NCBI GenBank assembly: GCA_013140465.1
Contig: JABFST010000403.1
Span: forward strand, 1-14,986
Origin: Methylococcaceae bacterium
Lineage (GTDB): Bacteria; Pseudomonadota; Gammaproteobacteria; Methylococcales; Methylomonadaceae
DNA: 14,986 nt
Direction of reading: 5' to 3'
Below the pieces are notes generated by a model. It had not been told where the DNA came from. It made no database searches and was given only the letters and a program-made list of their open reading frames with translations. A program made the position numbers and the translations under genes. Of this stretch, positions 1-7,976 are shown piece by piece (positions within the stretch are counted from its first letter, which is position 1; the number at the start of each line of letters is the position of its first letter).

Positions 1-258
1 TTGCACAATCGCGTATACATGGCGCAACAGCACGCGGCTGTCCGCGCCTTTAAAGGCGGGGTCGGTGTCTGGGAAGTGTTTGCCGATGTCACCTAAGGCC
101 GCCGCGCCCAAAATGGCATCACACAATGCGTGCAGCACGACATCGCCATCGGAGTGGGCTTCTAAGCCTTGTTCGTAAGGGATGCTGACCCCGCCCAAAA
201 TAATGGCAGTGCCGTCGTTAAAACGGTGGACATCATAGCCTTGTCCTACTCTAATCAT
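1..258 (-). CDS. ispF: 2-C-methyl-D-erythritol 2,4-cyclodiphosphate synthase, 3'-truncated by window edge
   Basis: Makes 2-C-methyl-D-erythritol 2,4-cyclodiphosphate from the CDP-methylerythritol 2-phosphate intermediate, in the cytosolic MEP isoprenoid pathway. Translating leftwards from the ATG at 256-258 gives 86 residues, about half of a family member of roughly 160. The start [13 protein letters not shown] is the classic IspF N-terminus; the D and H of YDVH bind the catalytic metal. It is followed by LGGV, then [20 protein letters not shown] and [11 protein letters not shown], all family signatures. The start overlaps the end of ispD by 8 bases (ATGATTAG), so the two are translationally coupled. 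The rest lies beyond base 1. Identification is certain; only the C-terminal half is missing. Confidence 0.97.
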   Translation of the reverse strand, partial: MIRVGQGYDVHRFNDGTAIILGGVSIPYEQGLEAHSDGDVVLHALCDAILGAAALGDIGKHFPDTDPAFKGADSRVLLRHVYAIVQ

Positions 259-949
259 GTTGTTGCCCCAAATAAAATTGCGCTAATGCCAAGTCTTCGG
301 GCCGGGTGATTTTAATGTTATCAGGACGGCCTTCAACAATTTTTGGCTGTAAACCTTGTAATTCCAAGGCACTGGCTTCGTCGGTAATCGCCAGGTTGCC
401 TTGTGCCGTAGCCAAGGCGGTTTTCAATACCCCATAACGGAACATTTGCGGCGTTAAGGCACGCCAAATATGGCTGCGGTCTAGTGTGCCAAGAATGCTG
501 TGGCCTTGCACGTTTTTTAAGGTGTCGTGTGAGGATAAGGCCAAAATGCCGCCTACGGCATCGTCTTTTAAGGTGTCGATCAATAAATGGATGTCAGCCG
601 CTGTCAAGCACGGTCTGGCGGCATCATGCACCAACACCCAATCGTCGTCTGCGGCTGCGCCGCTGATGGCGTGTAGGGCCGATAGCACCGAATCCGCACG
701 TTCTTTGCCCCCAGCAGCCGTGATGATGCGCGGATGGGTGGCGACGGCTAGTTCGGGCCAATACGGGTCTTCTATGGAAATGGCGACTGCCACGGCGGTA
801 AACACTTCGGCACTTAATAAGCGCAACAAGGTGTGTTCGATGACGGTTTTATCGGCGAGCGGCAGGTATTGTTTGGGGCGGTCGGCGTTCATGCGTTTGC
901 CGACACCGGCAGCAGGGACGACGGCCCAGAATTTGATAGTGGAATCCAT
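251..949 (-). CDS. ispD: 2-C-methyl-D-erythritol 4-phosphate cytidylyltransferase
   Basis: Transfers CMP from CTP to methylerythritol 4-phosphate, the third step of the MEP isoprenoid pathway, in the cytosol. The 232-residue protein is full length. Visible motifs are the nucleotide-binding loop [11 protein letters not shown] with the following PKQYLPL (about residues 10-30), [10 protein letters not shown] (about 104-113), [16 protein letters not shown] and [10 protein letters not shown] near the C-terminus, all typical of IspD. The stop overlaps the ispF start. In many gammaproteobacteria ftsB lies directly upstream; here two accessory genes separate them. No strong Shine-Dalgarno sequence precedes the ATG at 949. 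An AT-rich stretch (about 985-1030) just upstream could carry a promoter, but I see no clear hexamer pair. Confidence 0.98.
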   Translation of the reverse strand: MDSTIKFWAVVPAAGVGKRMNADRPKQYLPLADKTVIEHTLLRLLSAEVFTAVAVAISIEDPYWPELAVATHPRIITAAGGKERADSVLSALHAISGAAADDDWVLVHDAARPCLTAADIHLLIDTLKDDAVGGILALSSHDTLKNVQGHSILGTLDRSHIWRALTPQMFRYGVLKTALATAQGNLAITDEASALELQGLQPKIVEGRPDNIKITRPEDLALAQFYLGQQHD

Positions 950-1033
950 TAGAGGGTCATAAACAGGTGACGATTTACAGCTACGCGCAAATCATCAATA
1001 AAATAATAAAATTTTAAGAAAAACAATGGCTGT

Positions 1034-1468
1034 CTACCTAAAATCGGTGTTGAATTTGGTTTCAATGTTATGGATAAGCTGGTCTTTTGCCGCATATATC
1101 CTGTCCAGCAGCTCACTATTGTCAGGCTGGCAAACAAAAGCGGATGAATCAAAATTATTTAAGGTGATGGCTTTTCTGAAATTTGAAAAGCTTGAAAAAT
1201 CGTCTTGGCTGATAAGTTTTTCACGGTTTAATACGCTAATAAGACGATTCAACAACACTTTTATTTCTTTACCCAGCTGTTCATTGCTATGTGTAGATTG
1301 ATGGTACGCGACCGCTTTTTGCTCAATTGCGTTAAGGTCTAAATGAATCTTATCGATTAATGCACGTTTCTCTTTGCGCAGTTCACGTTTGTTTGTGCGC
1401 CAATCCACAAAAAACCACCCCGCAATGACAATAATCGGGGTAAGCAGTTGACAGCTTTCAGCAACCAC
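1034..1468 (-). CDS. small membrane-anchored coiled-coil protein of unknown function, partner of the STAS-like gene
   Basis: 144 residues, function unknown. Residues about 7-20 (LLTPIIVIAGWFF) form one hydrophobic segment, followed by a strongly basic stretch (RTNKRELRKEKRA, about 24-36). This suggests a single N-terminal membrane helix with the remainder in the cytoplasm. The body is helical and charged with coiled-coil character; no catalytic motif is visible. The start chosen is GTG at 1466-1468, two bases after the TAA of the STAS-like gene, with an AAAAGGG Shine-Dalgarno-like run inside the end of that gene, so the pair is very likely translationally coupled. From memory, DUF4325-type genes are often followed by short proteins with an N-terminal helix and basic linker; this fits but was not checked. 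The gene sits between ftsB and ispD as an accessory insertion. Confidence 0.7.
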   Translation of the reverse strand: MVAESCQLLTPIIVIAGWFFVDWRTNKRELRKEKRALIDKIHLDLNAIEQKAVAYHQSTHSNEQLGKEIKVLLNRLISVLNREKLISQDDFSSFSNFRKAITLNNFDSSAFVCQPDNSELLDRIYAAKDQLIHNIETKFNTDFR

Positions 1469-1470
1469 CT

Positions 1471-1794
1471 TTAGCAGCCCTTTTCAGCATCATTAATGTA
1501 ATCAATAATTTCGTTAGGCAAGGTAGGATCACTATTAGAAATGAACTCGAATGTTTCGAGTATTTGCGCTTTGTTGAAACCCAGCCGAACCAAGCCGCCA
1601 AAGGCTTCTTCAAGAAAAGACGAACCATAACCACGCGCACCATCAAACATAAGTACGGTATGCCGATGGCTTTTTAAGGGTTCGATTAAAAAATCATCCC
1701 TAAATTTTGTGCCGTTGTAAGGGCCGTCTGAAATATATCGTCCAGCCGGATACCGACTAAAGTCATTAGGAATATCTACAGTGGCTTGTTGCAT
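1471..1794 (-). CDS. STAS-like domain protein (DUF4325 type)
   Basis: 107 residues. The core FDGARGYGSSFLEEAFGGLV (about residues 50-69), preceded by a GRYISDGPYNGTKFR segment (about 18-32), matches my recollection of the STAS-like DUF4325 family: a hydrophobic strand ending in DG, a GxGSSFLEEAFGG loop-helix, then a helix. The family resembles STAS anti-sigma-antagonist domains and is thought to act in signalling through protein contacts, sometimes near ATPase or membrane partners; its exact role is not settled. The start is the ATG at 1792-1794; upstream is a 151-base gap to ftsB. It forms a two-gene unit with the membrane protein at 1034-1468. The pair interrupts the ftsB-ispD neighbourhood and is probably acquired. 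The domain call is fairly confident; biological function is unknown. Confidence 0.78.
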   Translation of the reverse strand: MQQATVDIPNDFSRYPAGRYISDGPYNGTKFRDDFLIEPLKSHRHTVLMFDGARGYGSSFLEEAFGGLVRLGFNKAQILETFEFISNSDPTLPNEIIDYINDAEKGC

Positions 1795-1945
1795 AATTTT
1801 ATTCCGGTTACTGCGTGATAAGAATAGTCACAGGGTGGCGGGCTTTTCTACCTACAAATTGACTTGCGGTGCAGTACGTTGGGCAAAAAAGCCTACGCAT
1901 CTTACTTGGCATTCATCATTGGCAAGGCTAAAAAGTGCTTAGCTG

Positions 1946-2215
1946 TTATTCCAACACCTGAAAAAAAGTCTCCCCTTCGCGTATCATCCCTAACTCTTCC
2001 CTAGCGCGTTCTTCCACGGCTTCTTGGCCTTTGCGCAAGTCTTCCACTTCGGCATACAACGCGTCGTTGCGCTCTTTTTTTTCGGCAACTTGTTTTTTAA
2101 GCTCATCCAAGCGGATTTGGTCGGCCTTGATTTCCTTAATGCCGCCGTCGCCTTCCCATAAACGGTATTGCAGCAAGGCGGTCAACGCCAAAATGATTGC
2201 CAGAAGAATTTTCAT
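1946..2215 (-). CDS. ftsB: cell division protein FtsB
   Basis: Bitopic divisome protein that forms the FtsQ-FtsL-FtsB complex at the septum. With the ATG at 2213-2215 the protein has 89 residues: a short N-terminal membrane helix (MKILLAIILALTALLQYRLW), a GDGG hinge, then a long coiled coil (about residues 25-65: IRLDELKKQVAEKKERNDAL) and the conserved tail EERAREELGMIREGETFF. This layout and length are typical of FtsB. A longer reading from an ATG at 2254 would add 13 residues, but that start lies inside the stable hairpin at 2235-2264 and is not expected from the family, so I reject it. It lies downstream of eno, as in many gammaproteobacteria. Confidence 0.93.
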   Translation of the reverse strand: MKILLAIILALTALLQYRLWEGDGGIKEIKADQIRLDELKKQVAEKKERNDALYAEVEDLRKGQEAVEERAREELGMIREGETFFQVLE

Positions 2216-2234
2216 AAAGCCTATAAAAAGTAAC

Positions 2235-2264
2235 AAGGCACTAGGTGTAAACACCTAGCGCCTT
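2235..2264 (-). terminator. strong hairpin between eno and ftsB (attenuator or partial terminator)
   Basis: The bases form a near-perfect inverted repeat: AAGGC-x-CTAGGTGT against ACACCTAG-x-GCCTT. On the minus-strand RNA the x position is a G-U wobble, so the stem reaches about 13 pairs with a very small loop. It starts 13 bases after the eno stop and is followed by GTTACTTTTTA, a short U-rich run offset by a few bases. This looks like an imperfect intrinsic terminator or a 3'-end-protecting hairpin that would let eno be expressed more than ftsB and the genes behind it. Confidence 0.65.
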
Positions 2265-2276
2265 GATTAACCCAGA

Positions 2277-3566
<1,290 letters not shown>

Positions 3567-3646
3567 TTACTCCGAAGGTTAATAAAGGCAACGGTGTGTT
3601 GCATAAGGGTTGAAAATTAAGAATAAAAACTCTTTCGGTCATTAAA

Positions 3647-4057
3647 TTAAAGCTGATTTATCGAATAGTTATTTAAGACACATTGCGACAAAAGCTCAGA
3701 AATAACCAAATCATCATACTCATGAAAAATCCCGCAATGAGGTAAATTTAGGGATTTATAACTTATTTTTTCTGAAATTAACTGATTAATGTAATCTTGG
3801 GATTGCTTTATATCGAGTGTTGTAAAAACACCATTCTCCTTAAAGTTGAACCCCTGTTTTTGCATTGCAACTTTGACGGCGGAGGCTTTTTCTATTTCAG
3901 AAGGTTTGTCAAAATAGTCAAGAAGGTGTACTGACAAATACTTTTCAGTTGGCGTTCGAATGCGTAATTGAAAAGACGACCCCATTGGCTTTCCTTGCTC
4001 ATCTAATGTGGAGGGTTTGCAGTAACGCACAACTGTACCCGTATCAATCTCAGCCAC
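3647..4057 (-). CDS. uncharacterised protein, third gene of the AT-rich cassette
   Basis: 136 residues; I do not recognise a named family. The first part reads as a compact beta-rich domain with a conserved-looking N-terminus (VVRYCKPSTLDEQGKPMGSS, residues 9-28) and a patch EKYLSVHLLDYF (about 38-49). The second half is more helical and contains an HCGIFHEYDD stretch that could be surface or metal binding, but no enzyme signature is clear. There is no signal peptide or membrane helix. The start is taken as GTG at 4055-4057, five bases after the TGA of the preceding gene with a GAG just upstream; the next ATG would remove 24 residues including the best-looking motif. The tight spacing says it works with the 205-residue protein. 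A and T content is much higher than in flanking eno and kdsA, consistent with horizontal acquisition. Confidence 0.7.
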   Translation of the reverse strand: MAEIDTGTVVRYCKPSTLDEQGKPMGSSFQLRIRTPTEKYLSVHLLDYFDKPSEIEKASAVKVAMQKQGFNFKENGVFTTLDIKQSQDYINQLISEKISYKSLNLPHCGIFHEYDDLVISELLSQCVLNNYSINQL

Positions 4058-4062
4058 TTATC

Positions 4063-4680
4063 TCAGCTCTTAATCAAGGTCATTAGGTTGAAATCATTAA
4101 TGTGATCTATAAAGTCAAACAAATTCATGTTGCCATTTATAATAATGGTATTTTCGATATGCTGGCTAGGTTGAAAGATAGCATAATCAACAAAACCATT
4201 ATTTTTAAACCTCAATGTCATTAGGTTTGAATTGCTTTTTCGCCAATTAATTTGAAAGGTTCCAGTTTCATTTAACGTCATAGTCGGCATAGTAAAATCA
4301 CCAATAGAACTTAAAAAAATCAGCATGGATTTTAAAGACTCAACGGAAATATCGTCATCTTCACTTTCATCGTATAGTGTAAGCAATTCGTTCAAACGCT
4401 TAACCAAGCCTTGTTTTTTGGCATAAAAATATTTTTCGGCTATTTTCACTAATTCTGCTAAATCAACCAATGATTTTAGTTCTATTTTAATCTTTGCAGG
4501 ATGTCGTTGATGAATAAATAGTTCGGATTTATTCGTATTTTGCACAAAGGAAAAGTTTAAATTCCGAATATCCATGCCACTTATAACAGGCTTTTCAGAT
4601 ACAGGTGTTAGCAAAACAATACTGTTTTTCTGCTGAATTATTTCAGGCGTTCGCAAGTTTTTAGAACTATAGAGATTCAT
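4063..4680 (-). CDS. uncharacterised protein, second gene of the AT-rich cassette
   Basis: 205 residues, not recognised. The first 55 or so residues are probably extended or beta-rich (IVLLTPVSEKPVISGMDIRN). The middle is helical (about 65-130), with a lysine-rich helix YFYAKKQGLVKRLNELLTLY followed by an acidic linker ESEDDD. The C-terminal part is beta-rich: PTMTLNETGTFQINWRKS, then LMTLRFKNNGFVDYAIFQPS. No catalytic signature, signal peptide or membrane helix is seen. The ATG at 4678-4680 has an AAAGG about 11 bases upstream. The gene lies 21 bases after the 92-residue gene and 5 bases before the 136-residue gene, so all three are almost certainly one transcript. Base composition is clearly more AT-rich than the neighbouring housekeeping genes. 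Confidence 0.75.
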   Translation of the reverse strand: MNLYSSKNLRTPEIIQQKNSIVLLTPVSEKPVISGMDIRNLNFSFVQNTNKSELFIHQRHPAKIKIELKSLVDLAELVKIAEKYFYAKKQGLVKRLNELLTLYDESEDDDISVESLKSMLIFLSSIGDFTMPTMTLNETGTFQINWRKSNSNLMTLRFKNNGFVDYAIFQPSQHIENTIIINGNMNLFDFIDHINDFNLMTLIKS

Positions 4681-4701
4681 AATACCAAGCCTTTGCTACA
4701 A

Positions 4702-4980
4702 CTATTCATGACTTTCATCATTATCATCAGACACCCGAATAATCTGATTTGTTTTTTCTTCAAAATTGCTGATTGACTTACTAAGAGCAAGAGCCAATGA
4801 TTTGGCTGTGATATGTGAAAGATTTAAAAAAGCTTCCTCTCTCCCATTGCATCTAAGCAAAATAAACATATCATTATTTGACATGCCAATGGCAAACTCA
4901 TTGAAATAAATTTTATCAATATCATTAGACTTTAGAGCTTTGTCAATATCATCATCGTGGTTATTGCTTTTTCTGCTCAT
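4702..4980 (-). CDS. small protein, weakly DUF3467-like, first gene of the AT-rich cassette
   Basis: 92 residues. After a polar, acidic N-terminus (residues 1-22) comes IYFNEFAIGMSNNDMFILL (24-42), then a strand around EEAFLNLS, then a helix AKSLALALSKSISNFEEKT. This strand-strand-strand-helix order, with a 'sN.f.ig.s..D' beginning and an 'AK.L...l......E' helix, resembles the small DUF3467 family; I place it there only tentatively, from memory of the pattern. The ATG at 4978-4980 has an AGGAA about 9 bases upstream. It heads the cassette and is followed 21 bases later by the 205-residue gene. No enzymatic residues are evident; a small binding or adaptor role would be a guess. Confidence 0.7.
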   Translation of the reverse strand: MSRKSNNHDDDIDKALKSNDIDKIYFNEFAIGMSNNDMFILLRCNGREEAFLNLSHITAKSLALALSKSISNFEEKTNQIIRVSDDNDESHE

Positions 4981-5092
4981 ATTAAATTATTCCTAACTAA
5001 AATAAACCATCGGAAAGTCATGTTTATTACTTTATTTTTCCTATGCGAAGCGTACGAAAAATAACGGAAATTTCTTTTTAAATATTTATAAA

Positions 5093-5701
5093 TTAAGCCT
5101 CTTTAAACAATTCCACCAAATCAATCGCCAAATCGGGAAATAAATGCGGCCTTGCCACATCATCCCCCGCGTAATTTTGGATCAGTTGATAATGTCCGGT
5201 TTCATCAGACAACACAAATTGGTTAATCACTTCTTCATAAGGGAACACTTGCCAATACTCTTTTACGCCGCTTTCGGCGTAAAGTGCGTGTTTAGTTTGC
5301 AAGTCTTTTTTGGCGGTGCTTTTCGATAAGATTTCAATAATCCAATCGGGTGCGCCGTTGCAGCCTTGCTCGTCCAATTTGCTAATGTCGCAGATCACGC
5401 AGATGTCGGGTTGTACGACAGTGGTGACTTCTTTGTTGGCGAGTAGTGATTTGTTGCGGTCGTATAAGCGTACATCAAACGGAGCTTCGTAAATTTGGCA
5501 CGGTTTGTTTCGGAAATAAAAAAACAAATGGCTGCTGAGGTAAATTGACAAACGCTGATGCTTGACATTTGGCCCAGGACACATCAGGGAAATCTTGCCT
5601 TTAAGCAACTCCACCGCCCCATCAAATTGCCAAGTCAAATAATCGGCGTAGCTGTAGTTGCCGTTAAGATCCAGTTGCGAGATGTCGGTGATGGTGGACA
5701 T
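5093..5701 (-). CDS. Uma2 family (DUF820) PD-(D/E)XK nuclease-like protein
   Basis: 202 residues, the normal length of the family. Members have a restriction-endonuclease-like fold; they are abundant in cyanobacteria and scattered elsewhere, and their biological role is largely unknown. Visible core: E31 in VELLKGKISLM, D99 in VVQPDICVI (the PD of the motif), E123 in DWIIEILSKST (acidic residue on the next strand), then the diagnostic KHALYAESGVKEYWQV (137-152). So the catalytic scaffold seems intact. Its ATG has an AGGGGAAA Shine-Dalgarno sequence and lies 20 bases after the kdsA stop, so it probably uses the kdsA transcript. It separates kdsA from the rest of the conserved block and is presumably mobile or recently inserted. 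No partner methylase is nearby. Confidence 0.93.
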   Translation of the reverse strand: MSTITDISQLDLNGNYSYADYLTWQFDGAVELLKGKISLMCPGPNVKHQRLSIYLSSHLFFYFRNKPCQIYEAPFDVRLYDRNKSLLANKEVTTVVQPDICVICDISKLDEQGCNGAPDWIIEILSKSTAKKDLQTKHALYAESGVKEYWQVFPYEEVINQFVLSDETGHYQLIQNYAGDDVARPHLFPDLAIDLVELFKEA

Positions 5702-5721
5702 GGCGTTTCCCCTAGTACAAT

Positions 5722-6555
5722 TTACAAGGTAGTTTCAATAAAAGGCTGGCTTTTGACAGCTTGGTCTAAAATCTTTAAGGTTTCCAATAATTCGCGCATC
5801 CGGTGCAAAGGCCACGAGTTAGGGCCATCGCTTTTGGCTTCGGCGGGGTTAGGGTGGGTTTCCATAAACAAGCCCGCCACGCCTACTGCGACGGCAGCGC
5901 GCGCCAAGACCGGGACGAATTCACGTTGTCCACCCGAACAGCTGCCTTGTCCGCCGGGCAATTGCACAGAATGCGTGGCATCAAACACCACGGGGCAATC
6001 GGTGTCACGCATCACGGCTAGAGAACGCATGTCGGAGACTAAATTATTGTAGCCAAACGATACGCCACGCTCGCACACTAGGATCTGCTGGTTGCCTGTG
6101 GCTTGGGCTTTTTTGGCGACATTCGCCATATCCCACGGCGCCAAAAATTGGCCTTTTTTGATGTTTACGGGGATGCCTTGGGCGGCAACGGCTTGGATAA
6201 AATTGGTTTGCCGACACAAAAACGCGGGGGTTTGCATAACATCAACTACCGATGCCACTTCCGCCAAGGGTGTGTCTTCATGGACATCAGTCAGCACTGG
6301 CACGCCGATTTGTTGTTTGACCTTGGCTAAAATGTCTAAGCCGCGTTCCACGCCCAAGCCGCGAAAAGTTTCATGCGAAGAACGGTTGGCTTTGTCAAAA
6401 GATGACTTGTAAATGAAGGGGATGTTTAATTCGGTGGTCAGTTCTTTTAAAAAACCCGCCGTGTCTATAGCCAGTTGTTCGCTTTCAATCACACAAGGGC
6501 CTGCGATTAAAAATAAGGGTTGGTTTAAGCCGACGTTAAAGCCACATAATTGCAT
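5722..6555 (-). CDS. kdsA: 3-deoxy-8-phosphooctulonate (Kdo-8-P) synthase, metal-dependent type
   Basis: Condenses phosphoenolpyruvate with arabinose 5-phosphate to Kdo 8-phosphate, the precursor of the inner core of lipopolysaccharide; cytosolic. Full length at 277 residues. Motifs: [10 protein letters not shown] (about 16-25), [11 protein letters not shown] (49-59), [49 protein letters not shown] and METHPNP. C21 sits where the metal-dependent Aquifex-type enzyme has its Cys ligand and where the E. coli metal-independent enzyme has Asn; H194, E231 and D242 supply the other ligands, so this is predicted to be a metalloenzyme. It heads the minus-strand gene series, with a TATAAT box just upstream, and faces a divergent plus-strand gene. 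Confidence 0.97.
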   Translation of the reverse strand: MQLCGFNVGLNQPLFLIAGPCVIESEQLAIDTAGFLKELTTELNIPFIYKSSFDKANRSSHETFRGLGVERGLDILAKVKQQIGVPVLTDVHEDTPLAEVASVVDVMQTPAFLCRQTNFIQAVAAQGIPVNIKKGQFLAPWDMANVAKKAQATGNQQILVCERGVSFGYNNLVSDMRSLAVMRDTDCPVVFDATHSVQLPGGQGSCSGGQREFVPVLARAAVAVGVAGLFMETHPNPAEAKSDGPNSWPLHRMRELLETLKILDQAVKSQPFIETTL

Positions 6556-6588
6556 AGGTCATCTCTTTTTGTTGGGCGGTAAAGGCCA

Positions 6589-6594
6589 ATTATA
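6589..6594 (-). promoter_or_regulatory. predicted sigma-70 -10 box for kdsA
   Basis: On the minus strand this reads TATAAT, a perfect -10 consensus, 33 bases from the kdsA ATG. Upstream of it is an A/T-rich stretch with no good -35 hexamer at 16-18 bases. It would drive kdsA and, through it, the Uma2 gene. Position and match are seen in the sequence; activity is inferred. Confidence 0.55.
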
Positions 6595-6741
6595 ACTTTT
6601 TTATCACTATTAATGCGTTGATTTTTCTGGTGGCAGGGGCAGCGGCACAAGCTGGTTTGTCCTTACGCCCACGCACTTAGGTGATGTTAATCGCCACGCC
6701 TAGGTATATGATGAGACTTTTTAAGCATTCTTGGAGTTATT

Positions 6742-7407
6742 ATGAAAACTCGGTACACCTCTGTTGTTGCGGCTGGCCTGTTAGTGTTGTCGTGCCATGC
6801 AAATGCCGCCGTGGAAGGCGTCTGGAACTTGTCCAGCTATATCAAAAGTACGGTTAAAGTCGGGGCATCAGTACAAACCTTGGCGGCTTACGATGTCGGC
6901 AAGCTCACCCTTTCCGCCCCTATCGCCAATAAAGGCGATATTTTTAACGAAACCTACTTGGGCAAGTTGGCGGGCAATTATACCCAAACCGTGATCGTCA
7001 AAAACCGCTCGGACTCGCCCAAAATCACCTTTAAAGGCCAGCTTAACAAAACCCAGCTTATCAACAGCATTAAGCTTATTTTCACCCAAGCTTTTCCCAA
7101 AGAATTGGTGCTGGCCAATTTTAAGGTGAAAACGGATAGCATCGACGGTGACGAACTTAAAGATTCCGGTGCTACCGATGCCAACGCTAAAGTATTATTT
7201 TGCCAACAAAAAATTACCGTCAGTTTTACCATTTCCCAAGCCGGGGCCGGCAAAGCGGCGGTTGTTGTCAGCTACGACAACTTCTTGCTGGGCGTTAGAC
7301 AACAAACCAGTGCCACTCCTACAGCCGCGCAAGCCTTACCTGTTACCGAACCGATCTTTCTGCAAACGGCAAAAACCGTTGCCGAACTTTATCAACAACA
7401 GCAGTAA
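6742..7407 (+). CDS. secreted protein of unknown function
   Basis: 221 residues, not assigned to a known family. The N-terminus is a good Sec signal peptide: basic MKTRY, hydrophobic VVAAGLLVLS, then HANA-AVEG with predicted cleavage after residue 22 (A-N-A). A cysteine at position 18 follows VLS, but leucine at -2 is a poor lipobox, so I prefer a soluble periplasmic or exported product over a lipoprotein. The mature part begins VEGVWNLSSYIKSTVKVG and alternates strand-like segments (KLTLSAPI, TQTVIVKN, ITFKGQ, VLANFKVKT, KITVSFTI, AAVVVSYDNF), suggesting an all-beta or lipocalin-like fold. A Gln-rich tail ends the protein. GGAG lies six bases before the ATG. It is the first plus-strand gene, divergent from kdsA and 59 bases ahead of ridA. 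Confidence 0.85.
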   Translation: MKTRYTSVVAAGLLVLSCHANAAVEGVWNLSSYIKSTVKVGASVQTLAAYDVGKLTLSAPIANKGDIFNETYLGKLAGNYTQTVIVKNRSDSPKITFKGQLNKTQLINSIKLIFTQAFPKELVLANFKVKTDSIDGDELKDSGATDANAKVLFCQQKITVSFTISQAGAGKAAVVVSYDNFLLGVRQQTSATPTAAQALPVTEPIFLQTAKTVAELYQQQQ

Positions 7408-7466
7408 CAGCCACAATCCCCCCGATTTAATGGCCTTTACAGCACCGTAAACCTCAAGGAACAACT

Positions 7467-7853
7467 ATGAGCAAAGACATCATCCAAACCGAACTTGCCC
7501 CTAAAGCCATAGGGACGTATTCCCAAGCCGTTAAAGTCGGCCAAACCGTGTATTTGTCGGGGCAAATCCCCTTAGTCCCTGCAACTATGACCCTGATCGA
7601 CGGCGACATCAACGCCCAAATCACACAAGTGTTTGACAATTTGCAGGCGGTTGCCGTCGCGGCGGGCGGTAGTTTGGCGGACATTGTCAAATTAAACGTA
7701 TATTTGACCGATTTGGCGCATTTTCCTATCGTCAACGAAATTATGGGGCAGTATTTCCACGAGCCTTACCCCGCGCGTGCCGCCATTGGTGTGGCGGCTT
7801 TGCCCAAAGGCGCAGGTGTGGAAATGGATGCGGTCATGTGCTTGGATAGCTAA
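7467..7853 (+). CDS. ridA: RidA family 2-iminobutanoate/2-iminopropanoate deaminase
   Basis: Hydrolyses reactive enamine/imine intermediates, such as those made by threonine dehydratase, protecting PLP enzymes; a cytosolic trimer in characterised members. 128 residues, the normal length. Family hallmarks are [15 protein letters not shown] (11-25), [11 protein letters not shown], the helix with [34 protein letters not shown], and the C-terminal [21 protein letters not shown]104 is the key carboxylate-binding arginine of active RidA, and E119 is also in place, so this looks like a true deaminase and not an arginine-lacking paralogue. AAGGA lies six bases upstream of the ATG. It may be co-transcribed with the secreted-protein gene upstream; no functional link between the two is obvious. 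Confidence 0.95.
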   Translation: MSKDIIQTELAPKAIGTYSQAVKVGQTVYLSGQIPLVPATMTLIDGDINAQITQVFDNLQAVAVAAGGSLADIVKLNVYLTDLAHFPIVNEIMGQYFHEPYPARAAIGVAALPKGAGVEMDAVMCLDS

Positions 7854-7915
7854 GCAGATGGTCCATCAGCCTAGCAACTTTGCCAACACGATTTGGCGAT
7901 TAACAGGCCGAAACA

Positions 7916-7943
7916 TTGATTTTAAATTTAATGCACTTATAGT
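7916..7943 (+). promoter_or_regulatory. predicted sigma-70 promoter of the DUF475 gene
   Basis: TTGATT at 7916-7921 and TATAGT at 7938-7943 are separated by 16 bases; they match the -35 and -10 consensus at 4-5 of 6 bases each. The spacer is AT-rich. The box lies 33 bases ahead of the ATG at 7977, which has GAGGG as ribosome binding site. This supports a transcript separate from ridA. Confidence 0.5.
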
Positions 7944-7976
7944 GGCATAAGTTTAATTAGCCATTGAGGGTCTCTT

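Noticed and set aside
251..258. Overlap of ispD and ispF
   Set aside because: An ordinary translational coupling for these neighbours, not a fusion or frameshift.
486..962. Plus-strand open frame of 158 codons opposite ispD
   Set aside because: Lies fully antisense to a certain gene, has no ribosome binding site and no recognisable protein features.
949..1152. Minus-strand 67-codon frame ending at the ispD start
   Set aside because: Mostly overlaps the end of the 144-residue membrane protein in another frame, with no start signal; probably chance.
1795..1945. Search for a remnant gene or target-site repeats in the ftsB side of the STAS-like insertion
   Set aside because: No direct repeat shared with the ispD side and no readable fragment; nothing to support an insertion mechanism.
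2216..2254. 13-residue N-terminal extension of FtsB
   Set aside because: The extra start lies inside the eno-ftsB hairpin, and the family begins at the MKILL methionine.
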